NCBI GenBank assembly: GCA_963758025.1
Contig: CAVWUA010000002.1
Location: forward strand, 1 to 64,000
DNA length: 64,000 bases
DNA from: CAVWUA01 sp963758025
Lineage (GTDB): Bacteria > Planctomycetota > Planctomycetia > Isosphaerales > Isosphaeraceae
Direction of reading: 5' to 3'
In this document: in pieces, positions 26,829 through 35,739 of the stretch
How positions within the stretch are numbered: the stretch's first letter is position 1
Layout of the letters: every line of letters starts with the position of its first letter
Translations under genes and position numbers: made by a program
Notes under the pieces: model-generated
Seen by the model: only the letters and a program-made list of their open reading frames with translations
Database searches by the model: none
What the model was told of the DNA's origin: nothing

Positions 26829-28256
26829 TCAGCGCCGGTAGGACGCTTCGCCGCCCTTGAGGTTCTTGTTCAGACGATTATTCACATAAAGGCCTTCCAG
26901 GATGAACTCCGCCGCGGCCGCCGTGGCGGCGTCGCGGGCGTCGGATTCGTGCAGGTCGGGCTGGAGCTTGCGGGCCAATTCGTCGGCCCGCTTGCGAAGC
27001 TGCGGGATACGCTCGATCCGGCTCAGAACTTCCGGGACCGGCAGCGTATCGCCGATCTCGACCCCCTTGCCCGTCTCGAAGTAATCGACCGCCGCGCGGA
27101 AGTCCTTCGGGCTGAGGTGCTCGTCGAAGACGTTCTTGACCGCCTCGGAGACGATCCGCGCGATCAGCACGTCTTCCTGGCCGTCGTCCTCGGTCATCGT
27201 CAGCTCCAGCTTCCCGCGCGAGCTGGGAAGGGTGTGGAGCAGATCCGAGACGCGCGGGACGACCCAGCGCTCGCCGTTCAGCAAGGCCCGGCGCTCGGCG
27301 TTGGAGACGACGTTCTCCAGGTTGGCGATCGACATCCGCACCGAGACGCCCGACTGCTGGTTGACGTGCCCACTTGCTCGGGCCAGGCGGGAGGTCTCCT
27401 CGACGATCTCCTTGATGTACGGCGGAATCGCCAGCAACGCCTGGTCCCGTTCGAGCCAGGCGTTCTGGTCGCTGATGCGGATGCCCAGGTCGCGGGTCAG
27501 CGGATAGTGCGTGCGGACGACCGAGCCGATCCGGTCTTTCAGGGGCGTGACGATCCGGCCGCGGTTGGTGTAGTCCTCCGGGTTGGCCGAGAAGACCATG
27601 CAGAGGTCCAGGTTCAGCCGGATCGGATAGCCTCGGATCTGCACGTCCCTCTCTTCCAGCACGTTGAACAGGCCGACCTGGATCTTCGGCGAGAGGTCGG
27701 GCAACTCATTGATGCAGAAGATCCCCCGATTCGTGCGGGGGATCAGGCCGTAGTGCATCGTCGCCTCGCTGGAGAGGTACCGGCCCTCAGCCACCTTGAT
27801 CATGTCGATCTCGCCGATCAGGTCGGCGATGGTGACGTCCGGCGTGGCGAGCTTCTCCTGATAGCGGGCGTCGCGCCCGACCCACGCGATCGGCGTCGCG
27901 TCCCCCATCGTGGCGACCTTCTCCCTGGCGGCGCTGGAGATGGGGGCATACGGGTGGTCGTGGACCTCCGATCCCTCGATGATCGGCATGGCCTCGTCGA
28001 GCAGGTGGACCAGTTGCCGGAGCATCCGGGTCTTGGCCTGTCCGCGCAGGCCGAGGAACAGCATGTCGTGCCGCGAGAGGATGGCGTTGTGGATCTGCGG
28101 AACGACGGTCTCTTCGTAGCCGAGAATATCGGGAAAGAGGTTGCGGCCCTCGCGGATCGCGGCGACGAGGTTTCGCCTCATCTCGTCCTTGACCGATTCC
28201 AAGCGGTAGCCGCTGGCCTTGAGTTCTCCGAGGGTGCGGGGTCGCTCCGTCGCCAT
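26829..28256 (-). CDS. MoxR-type AAA+ ATPase (Mg-chelatase ChlI-like)
   Basis: A 475-residue AAA+ ATPase from ATG 28256; the open frame further upstream is Pro/Arg-rich and non-conserved. The P-loop region reads LGLRGQAKTRM (residues 68-78), where the glycine before lysine is alanine, a departure from GxxGxGKT. Walker B is GIFCINELPDL (178-188), followed by sensor SANPEDYTNRGRIV and the arginine-finger segment PLKDRIGSVVRTHYPL. A helical lid and a C-terminal extension follow. It is the likely partner of the VWA protein at 24529-25668. The target is unknown. Confidence 0.88.
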   Translation of the reverse strand: MATERPRTLGELKASGYRLESVKDEMRRNLVAAIREGRNLFPDILGYEETVVPQIHNAILSRHDMLFLGLRGQAKTRMLRQLVHLLDEAMPIIEGSEVHDHPYAPISSAAREKVATMGDATPIAWVGRDARYQEKLATPDVTIADLIGEIDMIKVAEGRYLSSEATMHYGLIPRTNRGIFCINELPDLSPKIQVGLFNVLEERDVQIRGYPIRLNLDLCMVFSANPEDYTNRGRIVTPLKDRIGSVVRTHYPLTRDLGIRISDQNAWLERDQALLAIPPYIKEIVEETSRLARASGHVNQQSGVSVRMSIANLENVVSNAERRALLNGERWVVPRVSDLLHTLPSSRGKLELTMTEDDGQEDVLIARIVSEAVKNVFDEHLSPKDFRAAVDYFETGKGVEIGDTLPVPEVLSRIERIPQLRKRADELARKLQPDLHESDARDAATAAAAEFILEGLYVNNRLNKNLKGGEASYRR

Positions 28257-28435
28257 CGTTGCGGGTCTCCGTGGGTGTGGCTCGATTGGCGGTATTCGAT
28301 TGCGAGAGCGCGGTGGAATGGGAAAGAGAGGTCCGCGCTTCGGTTGCTGGCTGGAGGAGGACGCACAAACGTCAATGCCTACCAAATATCATGGTAGTCA
28401 CCGGGTCAAGCTGGCGAGCGTCACCTCCACCACAC

Positions 28436-29435
28436 TCAGACCGGAACCTCTTCGACCGCGTTGAACAGCCGGCTGACGCTCTCGCGGCGGTGGATCGAGA
28501 GGATCGCCTCGGCGAACAGGCGGGAGACGCTGACGACCTTGCAGTTCGGCGGCAGGGGTTCGCTGCGGCGGCCGATCGTGTCGGTCAGGACGAGTTCCTT
28601 GATCGGGCTTCGGGCGATCTTCGCGGCCGACCCCTTGGAGAAGACGCCGTGCGAGACGCACGCATAGATGTCCCGCGCCCCGCGCTCCTTGCAGGCGTGG
28701 GCCATCTCGATCAGGGTGCCGCCGGAGATCGTGAAGTCATCGACCATCAGGACGTTCTTCCCCTCGACCGAGCCGATGATGTCGAGAATCTCGGCCGTCT
28801 CCTCGTGGTCGTGCCGCATCTTGTTGCCGATCACCAGCGGCTTCTGCATGGCGCGGGCGTAGAGGTTCGCCTGCTTGCTGAAACCGACGTCGGGGCTGGC
28901 GACGACCAGGTCGGGAATCTGCTTGCGGAGGAAGTAATCGGCCAGGATCGGCATCGCGTAGAGGTGATCGACCGGGATCTTGAAGAACCCCTGGATCTGC
29001 GGGCTGTGCAGGTCCATCGTCAAGACGCGGTCGGCCCCGGCCGCCTCGATCATGTCAGCGACAACCCGCGCGGATCGAGACGCGCGGCTCGTCCTTCTTG
29101 TCTCCCTTGGCGTAGGAGAAGTAGGGGATGACCGCCGTGACCTGCGAGGCACTGGCGCGCCGGAAGGCGTCGATCCAGAACATCAGCTCGACCAGGTTGT
29201 CGTTGACCGGGTACTCGCTTCCCTGGACGACGTACACGTCGCGTCCCCGGACGTTCTCCAGCACGCGGACGAACAGGTTGCCGTCGCTGAAGATCATGGT
29301 TTCGGACTCAGCCAGCTCGACCCCGAGCTGCCCGCAGACGGCCAGGGTCAGTTCCTTGCTGGCCGACCCGGCGAAGATCTTCAGCTCGCCGTAAGGATCG
29401 GTCTGCTTGGACGTGCAGATCAGCGAGTTGTCCAT
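28436..29435 (-). CDS. prs: Ribose-phosphate pyrophosphokinase, frameshifted
   Basis: It makes phosphoribosyl pyrophosphate from ribose 5-phosphate and ATP for nucleotide, histidine and tryptophan synthesis. From ATG 29435: LKIFAGSASKELT, VYVVQGSEYPVNDNL and VIPYFSYAKGDKKDEPRVSI. At about 29068 the frame breaks: ATC CGC GCG is followed by GGT, whereas inserting CG gives IRARVVADMIEAAGADRVLT. The second part has MDLHSPQIQGFF, the PRPP loop MVDDFTISGGTLIEMA and the C-terminal LTDTIG. A lost CG in a CGCGCG stretch fits an assembly indel. About 333 residues in total. Confidence 0.9.
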
Positions 29436-29756
29436 GCCCCTGGTCCCCCTCGTCGGTCCGTCGTTGTGCGATTCGTCCGTCCCGGCCCAAAGGGGGGAGA
29501 CGTCCCGAGGAACCCGGCTGCCCACGCCTTGCGATTCCCGGAACGCCATCGCCAATCCCCCTTGATCCCCTCGATATCTTCAATCTTAACTTCCCATCGG
29601 ACCCCCCGCCAGCGCGGCGCCCGGGATCAACACGGCCCGCCGGGAAAAATTCGGCCCCGTACCCCGCGAACTTGATTACAATACGAATAATCGGACGGCC
29701 GGATCGTCCTCGCCTTGCGTACCCGCCACCCGACGAGACGAGAGGTTCTCATTCCC

Positions 29757-31828
29757 ATGAATCCTACCCGTTACCCCGCCCGCCTCCTTGGTGCCTCCTT
29801 GTTTCTGGCCGCTCTGGCGGCCCTGTACGTCGCCTGGCTGGTCCAGCGACCCGAACCCGCGGGGGCCTTGCCCGCCAACATGAAGGTCGTTCCCGTGTCG
29901 CAGAACCAGGGCCCGCGCATCCCCAACGGTCTGGAAGGCGGCATCGACTGGATCAACACCAACGGACCGATCCACCTGGAAGACCTCCGAGGCAAGATCG
30001 TCCTGCTGGACTTCTGGACGTACTGCTGCATCAACTGCCACCATGTCTTGCCTGATCTGGCCAAACTGGAGCAGAAGTACAAGAACGAGCTGGTGGTCAT
30101 CGGCGTCCACACGGCGAAGTTCGAGGCCGAGAAGGACACCGACAACATCCGCAAGAAGGTCGCCGAGTACGGCATTCACCACCCGGTCGTCAACGACGCC
30201 AACCAGGTCCTCTGGAACCGCTTCGGGGTCAGTAGCTGGCCAACCCTCGTGCTGATCGACGCCAACGGCCGTTACGTCGGCGCCTTGCCGGGCGAAGGGC
30301 ACTTCGAGGCGTTCGACGAGGCCATCGGCAAATTGATCGAGCGGCACCGCGCCAGGGGCGAACTGGACGAGACCCCCCTGCACTTCGCCTCCGAGGCCGA
30401 CAAGCGGATCGACGGCCCCTTGCGCTACCCGGGCAAGGTCCTGGCCGATCCCGTCGGCAAGCGTCTGTTCATCACCGACACGTCCAACAACCGGATCGTC
30501 ATTACCGACCTGAACGGCACGCTCATCGACACCATCGGCAACGGCGCGGCGGGCTGGCGTGACGGCGGATTCGCCGAATCGATGTTCCACCGCCCGCAAG
30601 GCACCCGTCTGGTCGAGGGGACGCTGTACGTCGCCGACGTGGAGAACCACATGATCCGCGCCGTGGACCTGGAATCGAAGCGGGTGGAGACTGTCGCCGG
30701 AACCGGCAAACAACAGCAGGACCGCCGCGTCACCAAGGGGGCGCGCGCAGCACCGCGCTGAACAGCCCCTGGGACGTGATCGCCTGGCCGGGGGAGCCGA
30801 AGACCCTCCTGATCGCGATGGCCGGGCCGCACCAGATCTGGAAGCTCAACCTGGAGACCAAGACCGTCTCGGTCTGGGCGGGGAACGGCTACGAGGACAT
30901 TCGGGACGGCTCGCTGACCTCCGCCTCGTTCGCCCAGCCGAGTGCGCTGACGACCGATGGCAACAACCTCTACGTGGCCGACTCCGAAGGTTCGTGCATC
31001 CGCATCATCGACCTGAAGGGCGGCAAGGTCGCCACGCTCGTCGGCATGCACGACGTGCCGGGGGTCCTCTTCTCGTTCGGCGACGTGGACGGCCGCGGTC
31101 CGAAGGTGCGTCTCCAGCACTGCCTGGGGCTGACCTACCACGATGGGAAGCTGTACATCGCCGACACGTACAACAACAAGGTCAAGGTCTGCGACATCGC
31201 CACCCGCGAGGTCAAGACCCTGGCCGGCTCGCGCCAGGCTGGTTCCACCGACAAGCCCGCGCAGTTCGACGAGCCGGGCGGCGTGAGCGTCGCCGACGAC
31301 ACGCTCTATATCGCCGACACCAACAACCACAAGATCCGCACGATCAGCCTGAACGAGCAGACGGTGTCCACCCTGTCCCTCGACGGCGTCAAGCCCCCCT
31401 CACCGCCGCGACGCCCGCCGAGCTTCCCGAACCCGACCGTGCTGAACGCCTCGGCCGTGACGGTCGCGCCCGGCGAGGGGCTCACGCTGAAGGTGGATCT
31501 GAAGGTCCCCGACGGCTACAAGCTCAGCCCCGATGCCCCGATGCCGTACCTGCTCGAAGCCCCCGAAAGCCCCGCCGCGCTGGGCCGGGCCGTCTCGCCG
31601 ACCGGGGGCCGGGTCGATCCGCCCGCCGCGTCGTTCAACGTGGACGTTCCCCTGGCCCAGACCGCCAAGGCCGGCGATCAGCTCCGGCTGAAGCTGTCCG
31701 TCTCCGCGTTCCTCTGCAAGACGAACGGCTCGCTCTGCGAGATCCATAGCTACGTCTGGAACGTCCCCGTCACCTTCGGCCCGAAAGGGGCGGAGCGCGT
31801 CGAGCTGACGAACGTGGATCGGCCTTGA
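29757..31828 (+). CDS. Thioredoxin-like/NHL-repeat protein (NHLRC2-like), frameshifted
   Basis: About 690 residues from ATG 29757 (GAGAGG ribosome-binding site upstream). An N-terminal hydrophobic segment (LLGASLFLAALAALYVAWLV) anchors or exports it. A thioredoxin-like domain follows with the redox motif CINC (91-94) in FWTYCCINCHHVLPDL. NHL propeller repeats come next (KRLFITDTSNNRIVITDL, LYVADVENHMIRAVDL and others up to YIADTNNHKIRTISL), then a C-terminal beta domain. At the GGGGG run near 30735 one G is missing; restoring it joins TKGGARSTALNSPWDVIAW. The domain order matches animal NHLRC2 and its bacterial relatives; the redox partner is unknown. Confidence 0.88.
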
Positions 31829-31903
31829 GAAGGATGAGCCATGGAGGGGGCAGAGAGGACAGGAGTGTCTTCCGGACCTCTTCTGTCCGTGCTCTCGCGG
31901 CGA

Positions 31904-32977
31904 TCAGGATTCCGCCCAGCTCACCCCCTTCTCCCCCTCGACCACCTCGCCGATGATCCAGGCCGGCATGTCGATCTCGTCCCGCAGGTATCGCACGATC
32001 GCCTCGGCGTAGTAGTCGGCGACGACCAGGACCAGGCCGATGCCCATGTTGAACACGCGGAACATCTCCGCGTCGGGCACGCCGCCGGTCTGCTGGAGCC
32101 ACGAGAAAACCTTCGGCACCTCCCACGACCCTCGCTTCAGGCGGATCGCCAGGCCGTCCGGAAGGATGCGCGGGGGGTTGTCGATCAGGCCGCCGCCGGT
32201 GATGTGCGCGATCCCGTGCACGATCCGCTTGACCCGGTAGTGGCGGTACACCGTCTTGAGCGCCCGGACGTAAATCCGCGTCGGCTCCAGGAATTCGTCG
32301 GCCACCGTCCGGCCCAGCTCCGGCACGAACGCATCGGCCTGAAGCCCCGCGTGGTCGAAGGCGATCTTCCGCGCGAGGCTGTAGCCGTTGGAGTGCAGGC
32401 CCGAACTGGCCAGGCCGATCACCCGGTCCCCGGCGCGGATCTCCTCCCCCTTGAGGATCTGCTTCCGCTCGACGACCCCCAGGCAGAAGCCCGCCAGGTC
32501 GTACTCTCCTCCGTGATAGAACTCGGGCAGGATCGCCGTCTCCCCCCCGAGCAAGGCGCATTCGGCCTCGACGCAACCGTCGCTGATCCCCTGAACGACC
32601 TGCGCGGTCAGCTCGGGATCGTCGCGGCTCATGGCCACGTAGTCGAGGAACAGCAGCGGCTCGGCCCCGGCGCACAGGCAGTCGTTGACCGACATCGCCA
32701 CCAGGTCGATCCCGACCGTCGCGTGACGCCCGGTGGCGAACGCCAGCTTCAGCTTCGTGCCGACCCCGTCGGTCGAGGCCACCAGCACCGGGTCGTGATA
32801 CTTACGGGTCAGCAGCCGGATGTTGTCGTCGAGCCGGAACAGGCCGGCAAAGCCGCCGTTCCACTCGATGACCCGATGCGTGTAGGTCCGCTTCAGCAAC
32901 GGCGGCAACCTGGCCATCGTCTCGTCGTACAGGTCGAGATCGACGCCAGCCGCCTTGTAATCAATCGGCTCGGGCAT
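31904..32977 (-). CDS. purM: Phosphoribosylformylglycinamidine cyclo-ligase
   Basis: It closes the imidazole ring in the fifth step of purine synthesis (FGAM plus ATP to AIR). ATG 32977 begins MPEPIDYKAAGVDLDLYDE, with the N-terminal DYKAAGVD signature; an in-frame ATG at 32992 is an alternative. ATP-binding residues lie in VASTDGVGTKLKLA, with AMSVNDCLCAGAEPLLFLDY, GGETAILPEFY, SSGLHSNGYSL and AHITGGGLIDNPPR all as expected. Length 357 residues, normal. The neighbouring gene on the same strand is prs, but the + strand NHL gene lies between, so they are not an operon. Confidence 0.95.
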   Translation of the reverse strand: MPEPIDYKAAGVDLDLYDETMARLPPLLKRTYTHRVIEWNGGFAGLFRLDDNIRLLTRKYHDPVLVASTDGVGTKLKLAFATGRHATVGIDLVAMSVNDCLCAGAEPLLFLDYVAMSRDDPELTAQVVQGISDGCVEAECALLGGETAILPEFYHGGEYDLAGFCLGVVERKQILKGEEIRAGDRVIGLASSGLHSNGYSLARKIAFDHAGLQADAFVPELGRTVADEFLEPTRIYVRALKTVYRHYRVKRIVHGIAHITGGGLIDNPPRILPDGLAIRLKRGSWEVPKVFSWLQQTGGVPDAEMFRVFNMGIGLVLVVADYYAEAIVRYLRDEIDMPAWIIGEVVEGEKGVSWAES

Positions 32978-33120
32978 GGAATTCGCGGGCATGGAAGGGG
33001 AACGGACACACGGAACCGGGCCTGGTCCGGCCCGTTCTCGACAAGTCGTCAAGTGTAGCCGAGAACCGGCGCGGGCGGAATTCCGATCTTCGCCGCGAGG
33101 TCCCTCACCTTTCCAGGTGC

Positions 33121-33149
33121 TTGATCGGCAGAGATCGACCGTCTATGTT
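33121..33149 (+). promoter_or_regulatory. Putative sigma-70 promoter for the small cytochrome gene
   Basis: TTGATC and TATGTT are separated by 17 bases. The -10 element is preceded by GTC, as in the related sites before 15787 and sucA. It lies 99 bp upstream of the ATG at 33248. Confidence 0.4.
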
Positions 33150-33247
33150 GGGGACTCCGCATCCGTGGGCTGGAACGACCCCAATGGTCCCAACCCCCTA
33201 CCTTGTTGAAACTTTCCCGTTTCCAGAACCCGAAGGAGAAAGACCGC

Positions 33248-33694
33248 ATGAATCGCAAGTGGGCCGTGCTCGCCGTCAGTCTGGTTTCGTCCGCCCTGGT
33301 GGCCTCCAGCATCGCGATGGCGCAAGACGAGGACTCGAAGTTGCACATGCTGATGGAGAATGTGCAGAAGAACAACGCGGTTGTCCTTCGCGGTGTGCGG
33401 AACCCGATCCAGTTCCGCAAGGACAAGGAAAAGATCGCCACGGCGGCCGAGGACCTTGTCAAGCTCGGCAAGGAAGCCCGCGAGATGGACGAGGCGTACA
33501 AGAAGGAGAAGAAGGAGAAGAAGGAGTGGACCGACCTGATGGACGGGTTCCTCAAGGAGGCCGAGAACTTCTCCAAGTTGATGAAGGCGGATGACACCGA
33601 GCAGGACGCCGCCAAGGCTTCCTACCGGATCGTCTCCCGCAAGTGCGTGGACTGCCACGAGGTCTTCCGCATCGAGGAAGAAGACGACTTCTGA
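33248..33694 (+). CDS. Small exported c-type cytochrome
   Basis: A 148-residue protein from ATG 33248, with AAGGAG upstream. A signal peptide (WAVLAVSLVSSALVASSIAMA) is followed by a helical, Lys/Glu-rich domain and a single heme c attachment motif CVDCH near the C-terminus, as in cytochrome c'/c556-type four-helix bundles. The segment KKEKKEKKEW is highly charged. It would reside in the periplasm and act as a small electron carrier or ligand sensor. It is monocistronic, downstream of a plausible promoter at 33121-33149. A weak GC-rich inverted repeat at about 33736-33779 may terminate it. Confidence 0.85.
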   Translation: MNRKWAVLAVSLVSSALVASSIAMAQDEDSKLHMLMENVQKNNAVVLRGVRNPIQFRKDKEKIATAAEDLVKLGKEAREMDEAYKKEKKEKKEWTDLMDGFLKEAENFSKLMKADDTEQDAAKASYRIVSRKCVDCHEVFRIEEEDDF

Positions 33695-33800
33695 ACGAAG
33701 TCCGCTCCGGCTGATTTCCTGTGAAATACGCAGACGGCCCCGCCGCCCCTCGCTCCCGCGAAGGACGGCGCGGGCCGTTGGTCGTTGAATAAGGTGTCAA

Positions 33801-33833
33801 TGGCGTAGGCTGGGTCGTGACCAGCCTACGCCA
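33801..33833. repeat. Perfect 13-bp hairpin, left boundary of the accessory block
   Basis: Arms TGGCGTAGGCTGG and CCAGCCTACGCCA pair perfectly around a seven-base loop GTCGTGA. It abuts the truncated end of the IS110 fragment. A related hairpin with compensating base changes lies at 35678-35707. Confidence 0.75.
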
Positions 33834-34127
33834 CTTCCGGGCATCGTCGCGGTCGGTCTTGCGTTTGACCTTGCTCCAGCGCCAGACATCGTTGTTCGGG
33901 TCGGCGACGTGGCATTCCCGGCCGCCTTCGCCGCAGAGGTTGGCGACCCAGCCGGTGATGGTGCCGGTATCGAAGGCGACCAGGTCGGGTCGGTGGTGTT
34001 GCGGGAACCGCCGCAGGGTGTCGGGGGCGGTGACGATGGTGCTGTCGCGGGCCTCCTGGGTGTCCGGGTCGTACAAACACGCGACGCTCTTGAATTTGCC
34101 GAGGTCGAGGCCGAGAATGGTGGTCAT
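33834..34127 (-). pseudogene. N-terminal fragment of an IS110-family transposase
   Basis: From ATG 34127 the reading frame gives MTTILGLDLGKFKSVACLYD, with the first catalytic Asp of the IS110 DEDD/RuvC-like domain, then VAFDTGTITGWVANLC and VKRKTDRDDARK, the conserved KTDRxDA motif. After about 95 residues homology stops exactly where the hairpin at 33801-33833 begins, and the remaining two thirds of the transposase are absent. It is therefore a relic. The stretch 34128-34403 upstream holds nothing recognisable. Confidence 0.75.
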
Positions 34128-34403
34128 TCGCGTGGCTCCTTCAAGGTGGGTGTCGCGGAGAGATCCCACCTCAAGGATCGCCGCCTCGTCGGGGCCACGC
34201 GGCTTACATGGATTCTTTAGGCGGCTTGATCGTCATGCCCTCGCTTGTCAGGCGGTCGGAGGCCGGGGCGCCACGGCCGGGGCGAGTCCGGTCGCCCCCG
34301 CCCAACCCGCCGCTGTAGCGGGCCGGCTCCAGCGTAATCTGAAGTCGTGATTCAGTCATCCGGCCGCCGCGCGGCCTCTGGTTATCCGCCACAGGGTGCT
34401 GAA

Positions 34404-34787
34404 ATGTGGAGACCGAAAGACAATCCACCCGAGAAAGAGCTGCGAATCGTAGCAGTACCACCGAAGCTGCGAGAGTATATGGCGGAGACTTTCTCCCTGT
34501 ACGACGGCGGCTGGGATGAGATTCCGTGCATTGACGACTGCCTTCAGGGCTCCTTGGTCGGGGGCAAGGTCAAAGTACATAAAAAACCATATAGATTCAC
34601 GTACCGCGTTGGTGGGGTGATCTGGAAGCTCGCATTTGACCATACAGAGATCGAGGACATTGGTGACGGATTAATTACTGAGATCAAGCTCTATTCCTGC
34701 AAAGATCCTGAATGCAAATTTGCAAGCTCACTACCAGACGAAACCTGCGGACGATGTGACTGGGAACCAATTCCCGAGGAAGGCTGA
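34404..34787 (+). CDS. Orphan hypothetical protein with AT-richer codons
   Basis: A 127-residue acidic protein from ATG 34404. It has scattered cysteines (CIDDC, CKDPEC, CGRC near the C-terminus), which could bind a metal, and a beta-rich middle (YRFTYRVGGVIWKLAF). Codon use is clearly less GC-biased than in neighbours, for example runs such as AAAAAACCATATAGA, pointing to recent acquisition. The stop codon is followed within ten bases by the long inverted repeat at 34797-34871. No family is recognised. Confidence 0.55.
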   Translation: MWRPKDNPPEKELRIVAVPPKLREYMAETFSLYDGGWDEIPCIDDCLQGSLVGGKVKVHKKPYRFTYRVGGVIWKLAFDHTEIEDIGDGLITEIKLYSCKDPECKFASSLPDETCGRCDWEPIPEEG

Positions 34788-34796
34788 TAACCATGC

Positions 34797-34886
34797 GGAG
34801 GCGGGAAAAGGGGACATTCTACTTTTTATGATAATGTTTCAAAAAGTAGAATGTCCCCTTTTCCCGCCTCCCCTTTTCCCGCCTCC
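34797..34886. repeat. Perfect 31-bp inverted repeat with duplicated tail
   Basis: Left arm 34797-34827 and right arm 34841-34871 are perfectly complementary around a 13-base AT-rich loop. The arms contain GGCGGGAAAAGGGGACATTC and end in a T5/A5 closing pair. The end of the right arm, CCCTTTTCCCGCCTCC, is repeated immediately at 34871-34886. The 'AAAAGGGGACA..CTACTTTT' core resembles palindromes I associate with REP-type (TnpA-REP) elements; that link is from memory. Confidence 0.8.
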
Positions 34887-34915
34887 TATCGGGCAACGTG
34901 GAGATGGAGGTAAAG

Positions 34916-35314
34916 ATGGGGGCAACTTCGGTCTTCGAACTGGACCAGATCCTCGAATTGCTCGAGCGCAACGAACAGCCAGCAACTTATGGCGCGGTCG
35001 GCGGTGTGGTGGGGATGCACCACAAGGTCGTCATGTCGGGCCGCCCGCGTACTCACAGAAATTCATGGGTCGTCAACAAGAAGACCCGTGTCCCGACCGA
35101 TTACGAACCGCATGAGATCCATCCGGCTCTCTCGAAGGCCGTGCGGGAGAAACGCGTCATCGAGACACCCGAAGAGCTCGACGAATGGCTCGCGGAGCAG
35201 GCCGAGCGGGAATGGGATGAGCAGATCGAGCGTGATGAGCGGGCCGGCCGACTGGACGCCCTGATCGAGCGGGCGCTTGAGGAGCATCGGGCCGGACGAA
35301 CCCGCCCCCTATGA
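34916..35314 (+). CDS. Antitoxin with an N-terminal uncharacterised domain
   Basis: A 132-residue protein. ATG 34916 is preferred over 34898 because GGAGG lies five bases before it. Residues 1-90 form a small domain seen in proteins of unknown function (ELLERNEQPATYGAVGGVVG, NSWVVNKKTRVPTDYEP). Residues 92-132 (EWDEQIERDERAGRLDALIE, ending EHRAGRTRPL) are the type of C-terminal segment found in antitoxins of RelE/ParE-like pairs. Its TGA overlaps the ATG of the toxin gene (ATGA), so the pair is translationally coupled. A fusion of an extra domain to the antitoxin is unusual. Confidence 0.65.
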   Translation: MGATSVFELDQILELLERNEQPATYGAVGGVVGMHHKVVMSGRPRTHRNSWVVNKKTRVPTDYEPHEIHPALSKAVREKRVIETPEELDEWLAEQAEREWDEQIERDERAGRLDALIERALEEHRAGRTRPL

Positions 35315-35571
35315 ATCACCACACCACGGCCGACTTCTGGGCGTGCTATGGTCGACTCCCCGAGGCGGTCCAACGGGTGGCCGATCGCAATTACGCCCTG
35401 TTGCGGGCGGACCCTCGGCACCCGTCACTGCACTTCAAGCGAGTCGGGCGACTGTGGTCGGCGCGAGTGGGTTCCGGGCATCGCGCACTGGCGGCGGACG
35501 GGCCAGACGGCTTGATCTGGTTCTGGATCGGGCCGCATGATGAGTACGAGCGACTGATCGCGACATCCTGA
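35311..35571 (+). CDS. RelE/ParE-like toxin of a type II toxin-antitoxin pair
   Basis: An 86-residue protein with the RelE/ParE toxin fold pattern: a helical first half (FWACYGRLPEAVQRVADRNY), then the strands SLHFKRVGRLWSARVGSGHRAL and LIWFWIGPHDEYERLI. Such toxins block translation or gyrase and are neutralised by the adjacent antitoxin. The start codon overlaps the antitoxin stop. The target (mRNA cleavage or gyrase) cannot be told from sequence. Confidence 0.75.
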   Translation: MNHHTTADFWACYGRLPEAVQRVADRNYALLRADPRHPSLHFKRVGRLWSARVGSGHRALAADGPDGLIWFWIGPHDEYERLIATS

Positions 35572-35677
35572 CGGCGGGTGGCACTCTACGCCGTTAATCC
35601 TTCAATTCGAGCAATGAGATAAGGTCTTGATGCGTCACGACCTTGCGATCACTCTTTCTGAGGTGCTTCGCCTAGTA

Positions 35678-35707
35678 ACGTCGGCTGGGTCTTGAACCAG
35701 CCGACGT
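35678..35707. repeat. Hairpin related to 33801-33833, right boundary of the accessory block
   Basis: Arms ACGTCGGCTGG and CCAGCCGACGT pair perfectly around GTCTTGAA. Compared with the left hairpin, an A-T stem pair has become C-G with both sides changed, so the stem is conserved by compensation. The flanks also agree (CACTTCCGGGC versus CACTGCGGGAC). Confidence 0.7.
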
Positions 35708-35739
35708 CACTGCGGGACGTCCCGGTCGGATGCGGAGGT

